From Fragum whitleyi (Eukaryota; Mollusca; Bivalvia; Cardiida; Cardiidae), in the NCBI GenBank assembly GCA_948146395.1, contig OX411556.1, positions 28,195,653 to 28,259,652 on the forward strand: a stretch of 64,000 nt of DNA. Reading direction: 5' to 3'. The position numbers and the translations under genes are program-made. Below are positions 58,430-64,000 of this stretch, piece after piece. Each line of letters opens with the position of its first letter. Within the stretch, counting starts at the first letter, position 1. Below the pieces are notes generated by a model. That model did not search any database, was not told the DNA's origin, and saw nothing but the letters and a program-made list of their open reading frames with translations.

Positions 58430-58960
58430 GATAAGTTTTATTTTAACATTTGACCTTGAGATGTAACCTTGACCTTGGAGCTACTGGAATTTGCTTTCAA
58501 ATGACATATCTGCTCATGGCGTAAAATAATTTTGCATACCTTTTTTTGAAATCTATTCATATATGTAGGAACTATGCTCCGTAGATCTTATTTTTTTACG
58601 TTCGACGTTGAGCTGTGACCTTTGTGCTATCCGAAAAATCCTTTCATACGTCAGATAAGCCTATGGTGGAGAGCAAAAATATACCACATATCTAGGATCT
58701 ACAATCAAGACATGTTCTTCGTTAACGTTTGGCCTTCGTCCATGACCCTGATCTTGGAGCTGTCTGAAAAATCTACTGGTACATCTGCGGTAATCATGAT
58801 GAAAAACAAGAATGCAAAAGTTATTTTGAAATCCATCCACTTAACAGACACACGTACTAACGCATACCGAGTTGCCATAGAGACGACTATGTCTCGATCA
58901 TCGCAAGCGGGATCGACAAAAATGATTTACAATTGCCAGACTGTCCATTTCTTGCGTCAC
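58430..58960 (+). repeat. Diverged ~155-bp tandem units
   Basis: Blocks with TATGCTCCG.A..., TTGACCTTGAGATGTAACC and GACCTTGGAGCT recur at about 58420, 58570 and 58690. They resemble the core of an old HINE-like element. A 165-codon frame across it (58622-59119) has no recognisable domain. Confidence 0.4.
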
Positions 58961-60122
58961 GGGTCACATTTGATTTCATATGGATGTTACTACATATTTC
59001 TCTTTAGAATTCTTTATAATTTTTTCAATGAGTACATCCCGGCTCATATTGACCATGGTTCAACTACAATTACAGTTTTGCTGAACGCGTGGTCAAACTC
59101 GAGGGAGAAGTCTAAGTAAAACGTAGTTGGGTATTCATAAGCGTGGTTTGGCGTTGGCGACGTATCTATCACGGGGGCTCTAAGATCTCGAGCCTACGCT
59201 TATTTTGAGTAAAAACGAACGTAGAGAGACCCTGGCCTAGACGAAACGGGGTATTGTGGTAGATAGAATGTGACAGAATCGTCAAAAGTATACAAGCATT
59301 GCGGTGACAAGTTGGCGACCGTAGTAACAGTGTAATGGAAAAGTGGTGCAATTAGTCTGTTTGCGATCATAAATGTAAGTTTTTCGCAAGATGAAGATAT
59401 CGCACTAGAAAACCAACACATAAAAGACTAAATTTGGTCTTCTTGGCTAATTTTTCTGAAAATTTAGCAGCGCCCTTCATTGGACTTCCAGTCTACTGAT
59501 AAAATTGGTTGTGTTCGGTTTTAATCTGCTTCCAGTTTTGTTTACTCTGGTTATTATATGTAAATCTCAATTATTTTCTATGTTAAAAAATATATTACTC
59601 ATAAAATTATATCTTTTTCGCGTTTATTTGTCCACGAACAAAGTCGCCGTTGATGACGAATACCATTTTATTTGTGTTTGTTAATGCTTTTCTGGTCTAA
59701 GAAAAGTTATATTAAAGCCAAGTATTATGCCATTCCCTCTGTTTTAAATATATTTCAATTTAATTTGCTCATGAGATAAGTCCGAACTTTTGAAATTTAT
59801 AGGTTTATCAATGGACCTTTGTCACTAAGAAATACTATTATTGCCAGCGTCATTCAACGGGGTTATCATTAATGCTTTTCGGTTATTTATCGAGATATAA
59901 CGGTAGATTATCACTTGATAATCTCACCGCAAAAGCAGTGAAATTATCAAAAACTTATACCCTGCTTTTGTGAATTTCATCCTTTCTGAGGCATCTATGC
60001 GGGGCAAAATAAATGACGTCACAATGAACGTTGCATAGCAATCACGTGCAAAACGACGCGCTTTACGAAAATATGTCCTAGAAATTTCACATTTTGTCTC
60101 ATTTTTGCATGAAAGAAATAGA

Positions 60123-60260
60123 ATAATCGTTCGTTTTCCGTGTAAGATCGTTTAATATTTTATTTCGTGAACAACAAAAGCTGTATTTTCTCGTGAAAAT
60201 ATAGCTTTATTGTTCACTCAATGAAATATAAATCGATCTTACACTGAAACAAACGATTAT
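60123..60260. mobile_element. 138-bp foldback MITE (CAAAAGCT family)
   Basis: ATAATCGTTCGTTTTCCGTG then TAAGATCG pairs with CGATCTTACACTGAAACAAA then CGATTAT. The inner arms are GTGAACAACAAAAGCT and AGCTTTATTGTTCAC. Older copies are near 8740 and 10230. Confidence 0.75.
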
Positions 60261-60689
60261 CCTCTATATCGTTTGTGAAATTTTCGGCATATATAAATTT
60301 ACCTCCAATCTGTCGAGTTTTCCTATTACTCAAAATTTACTGAGGGTCACTTTTTTCTAGTTGAATATTTTTATATACATTTTCTATGTTTCTGAGAACA
60401 CCTTTGTTTAAGGTATTCAGATCTTTTAAAAGAATGATTGCTTGTTTGTTGCTTTCAGAGAAAGGATTGCCCAAAGGACATAAGGGTAAAAATCCCCAAC
60501 AATTTCGATGTTATTATGAAAATAAAGAAATTTGGTTTGTCCAAAATTTTAAAAAAGAATCTGTACACTTCAATAGCGCATGTGATGTCTCCGGGCTTCG
60601 ATTACGACCTGACAACGCCTCTGCATACTGCTTATAAGCATCCTGATCCTATATTGTGGAATGTGATCCCATACTTCAAGAAGAGCCTA

Positions 60690-61216
60690 CCTAAGCTCCT
60701 GTGCCGATGCCGCTTGCGTCGGACGTGATGAAACAGTTGTTTGTAACATGTCCCGAGGATGCTCTATTGGATTTAGCTGGGGATCTAGCTGGCCATTCCA
60801 TACGGACGATTGTAGTTTGCTAGAGATATTGATTGGTGATGTTAGCTCTATGTGTACGCGCACTGTCATCCATTAGAATGAATTTTTCACCAACTGCGCC
60901 GCCCGCATATGGTCGAACGTAAACGTCTAAGATCTCTTTTACGTACATGTACCTGAGAGCCGTCAATGTGCCGTTTTCAATGACGTGGAGATCTGTTTTC
61001 CTCTGGACACTAATTCCGGTCCAAACCATCACTGAGACCCCGCTAAACCCAATCATTTTCTGCCACACGCACTGGAGTTAAACGCTCATTTGGCATCCTC
61101 CAAACCGTCTGGCGTCTATCGGAAAAGTCCACACAATATCTGGACTCGTCTGTAAAAAAGGACGGGGGCCCAGTTCGAGTCCAGTTCACATGGCCCCGTG
61201 TCCATGTTAAACATGT
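60690..61216 (-). pseudogene. Tc1-like transposase fragment, frameshifted
   Basis: Minus-strand pieces in order: FFTDESRYCVDFSDRRQ then TVWRMPNERL (first catalytic Asp), GVSVMVWTGISVQRKTDLHV, FILMDDSARTHRANI (second Asp), and LDPQLNPIEHPRDMLQ (catalytic Glu). These are the DDE motifs of Tc1/mariner family transposases. At least two frameshifts separate the pieces (near 61050 and 60850). The N-terminal DNA-binding half is missing because the satellite array begins at 61217. Confidence 0.85.
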
Positions 61217-64000
61217 CCCTGAAGTTGGCAGAATGGCAGAATAGCAGAATAGCAGAATGAAGTAAGCAGAATGGCAGAATAGCAGAATGGCAGAATGAAG
61301 TTGGCAGAATGGCAGAATAGCAGAATAGCAGAATGAAAAATCGAAAGTCAAAATCGGGTGCATGATTAACTTGATTTGTTGTTTAAACGTGTTTTCAACA
61401 ATTTCCCCGCAAAAAATTCCTTATATCATGCTCCGGTTAACATGCCAAGCAACCAAGTCCAAATTCAAACTAATGAAAAAAACAATCATTTTTTGAAACC
61501 AATCGGTCTAAAATCGATTTAAAAATGATATTAGAACGTAATAAAGATAATTGAGAGTGAAAAAAGTCATATCTTAACAGTTTTCGCGACTTTGAAATCT
61601 CATTCTGCCATTCTGCTATTCTGCTAATCTGCTAGCAGAATGAAGTTGGCAGAATGGCAGAATAGCAGAATGAAAAATCGAATGTCAGAATTCGATCAAC
61701 TTTTGCATGAAATAACTTGATTTGATGTTTAAACGTGTTTTCAACGATTTTCCCGCCAAAAATTCCTTATATCATGCTCCGGTTAACATGCCAAAAACAA
61801 AGTCCAAATTCAAACTTATGAAAAAAACAATCTTTTTTTGAAACCTATCCGTCTGAAATCGATTTAAAAATGATATAAGAACGCAATAAAAGTAATTGAG
61901 AGTGAAAAATAGTCATATCTCAACAGTTTTCGCGACTTTGAAATCTCATTCTGCCATTCTGCTATTCTGCTATTCTGCTTGCAGAATGAAGTTGGCAGAA
62001 TGGCAGAATAGCAGAATGAAAAGTCGAATGTCAGAATTCGATCAACTTTTGCATGAAATAACTTGATTTGATGTTTAAGCGTGTTTTCAACGATTTTCCC
62101 GCAAAAAATTCCTTGTATCATGCTCCGGTTAACATAACAAGCAACCAAGTCCAAATTCAAACTAATGAAAAAAACAATCATTTTTTGAAACCAATCGGTC
62201 TAAAATCGATTTAAAAATGATATTAGAACGCAATAAAGATAATTGAGAGTGAAAAAATCATATCTTAACAGTTTTTGCGACTTTGAAATCTCATTCTGCC
62301 ATTCTGCTATTCTGCTATTCTGCTAGCAGAATGAAATTGGCAGAATGGCAGAATAGCAGAATGAAAAATCGAATGTCAGAATTCGATCAATTTGTGCATG
62401 AAATAACTTGATTTGATGTTTGAACGTGTTTTCAACGATTTTCCCGCCAAAAATTCCTTGTATCATGCTCCGGTTAACATAACAAGCAACCAAGTCCAAA
62501 TTCAAACTAATGAAAAAAACAATCATTTTTTGAAACCAATCGGTCTAAAATCGATTTAAAAATGATATTAGAACGCAATAAAGATAATTGAGAGTGAAAA
62601 AATCATATCTTAACAGTTTTCGCGACTTTGAAATCTCATTCTGTCATTCTGCTATTCTGCTAGCAGAATGAAGTTGGCAGAATGGCAGAATAGCAGAATG
62701 AAAATTGGAATGTCAAAATTCGATCAACTTTTGCATGAGATAACTTGATTTGATGTTTAAACGTGTTTTCAACGATTTTCCCGCAAAAAATTCCTTATAT
62801 CATGCTCCGGTTAACATGCCAAAAACAAAGTCCAAATTCAAACTAATGAAAAAAACAATCATTTTTTGAAACCTTTCAGTCCAAAATCGATTTAAAAATG
62901 ATATTAGAACGCAATAAAAGTAATTGAGAGTGAAAATAGTCATATCTCAACAGTTTTCGCGACTTTGAAATCTCATTCTGCTATTCTGCTATTCTGCTAG
63001 CAGAATGAAGTTGGCAGAATGGCAGAATAGCAGAATGAAAAATCGAATGTCATAACTCGATCAATTTGTGCATGAAATAACTTGATTTGTTGTTTAAACG
63101 TGTTTTCAAAGTTTTTTTTTCCCGCCAAAAATTCCTAGTATCATGCTCCGGTTAACATGCAAAAAACAAAGTCCAAATTCAAACTTATGAAAAAAACAAT
63201 CATTTTTTGAAACCAATCGGTCTAAAATCGATTTAAAAATGATATTAGAACGCAATAAAGATAATTGAGAGTGAAAAAATCATATCTTAACAGTTTTCGC
63301 GACTTTGAAATCTCATTCTGCCATTCTGCTATTCTGCTATTCTGCTAGCAGAATGAAATTGGCAGAATGGCAGAATAGCAGAATGAAAAATCGAATGTCA
63401 GAATTCGATCAACTTTTGCATGAAATAACTTGATTTGATGTTTAAACGTGTTTTCAACGATTTTCCCGCCAAAAATTCCTTATGTCATGCTCCGGTTAAC
63501 ATAACAAGCAACCAAGTCCAAATTCAAACTAATGAAAAAAACAATCATTTTTTGAAACCAATCCGTCTGAAATCGATTTAAAAATGATATTAGAACGCAA
63601 TAAAGATAATTGAGAGTGAAAAAAAATCATATCTTAACAGTTTTCGCGACTTTGAAATCTCATTCTGCCATTCTGCTATTCTGCTATTCTGCTAGCAGAA
63701 TGAAGTTGGCAGAATAGCAGAATGAAAAATCGAATGTCATAACTCGATCAATTTGTGCATGAAATAACTTGATTTGTTGTTTAAACGTGTTTTCAACGTG
63801 TTTTCCCGCCAAAAATTCCTTGTATCATGCTCCGGTTAACATGCAAAAAACAAAGTCCAAATTCAAACTAATGAAAAAACAATCATTTTTTGAAACCAAT
63901 CGGTCTAAAATCGATTTAAAAATGATATTAGAACGCAATAAAGATAATTGAGAGTGAAAAAATCATATCTTAACAGTTTTCGCGACTTTGAAATCTCATT
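61217..64000. repeat. ~340-bp satellite array with inverted GCAGAAT clusters
   Basis: Eight units run off the right edge. Unit junctions (TGCTAGCAGAATGA) occur at 61635, 61981, 62326, 62663, 63000, 63348 and 63695, a period of 337-348 bp. Each unit ends in three or four ATTCTGC and the next begins with three or four GCAGAAT, so every junction is an inverted repeat of about 70 bp. The internal 270 bp is AT-rich and conserved (CATGCTCCGGTTAACAT, CAGTTTTCGCGACTTTGAAA). Minus-strand frames ending FCYSAILP are read through the repeat and are not genes. Confidence 0.92.

Noticed and set aside
58622..59119. 165-codon plus-strand frame
   Set aside because: It spans diverged tandem units and has no recognisable domain or splice context.
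61864..62526. Minus-strand frames MIVFFISLNLDLVACYVNRS
   Set aside because: Identical frames recur in each satellite unit and end in the GCAGAAT cluster; no sign of coding selection.

Overview
This is a stretch of animal nuclear DNA, most likely from a bivalve mollusc. It is AT-rich, its genes have many short GT-AG exons in long introns, and it is full of the small mobile elements typical of bivalves: tRNA-derived SINEs with CAAA tails, foldback MITEs, and pearl/HINE-like elements built from nucleosome-sized tandem repeats. The species call is inference. No bacterial-type operon, viral gene or CRISPR array was found.

Gene 1 (minus strand, 42392 down to 3167) is a complete 17-exon gene reconstructed from splice sites. 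All exon phases agree, and the coding sequence is 2304 nt, or 767 residues. The protein has an N-terminal U1/matrin-like C2H2 finger, an RRM, a Gly/Gln-rich linker with a KKRK motif, a nucleotidyltransferase core with the GS motif and three Asp residues, a PAP-associated domain and a charged tail. This is the layout of TUT1/Star-PAP, the nuclear terminal uridylyltransferase/poly(A) polymerase. An NRF1-type palindrome lies about 220 bp upstream of the start codon.

Gene 2 (plus strand, 45771-53341) is a complete 5-exon gene for a 290-residue secreted short-chain collagen. It has a signal peptide, a short charged segment ending in an RTKR cleavage motif, 61 unbroken Gly-X-Y triplets and a Tyr/Ala/Pro-rich tail. 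A TATA-like box precedes it and an AATAAA follows it. The two genes are divergent, 3.4 kb apart.

Mobile DNA fills the rest. Intron 8 of gene 1 (21-27.3 kb) holds two nearly identical piggyBac elements in opposite orientation. One has an intact 585-codon transposase and the other carries a 2-bp frameshift. One element sits exactly at the central TTAA of a 350-bp perfect palindrome, and every junction is a TTAA. Other introns carry HINE-like elements, SINEs and hairpin MITEs. The first intron and flanks of the collagen gene carry at least seven copies of one TA-flanked MITE, and one copy appears to have grown into a 390-bp AATG/AATC microsatellite next to the collagen promoter. The right end of the window (61217-64000) is a satellite of roughly 340-bp units that cuts into a decayed Tc1-like transposase.
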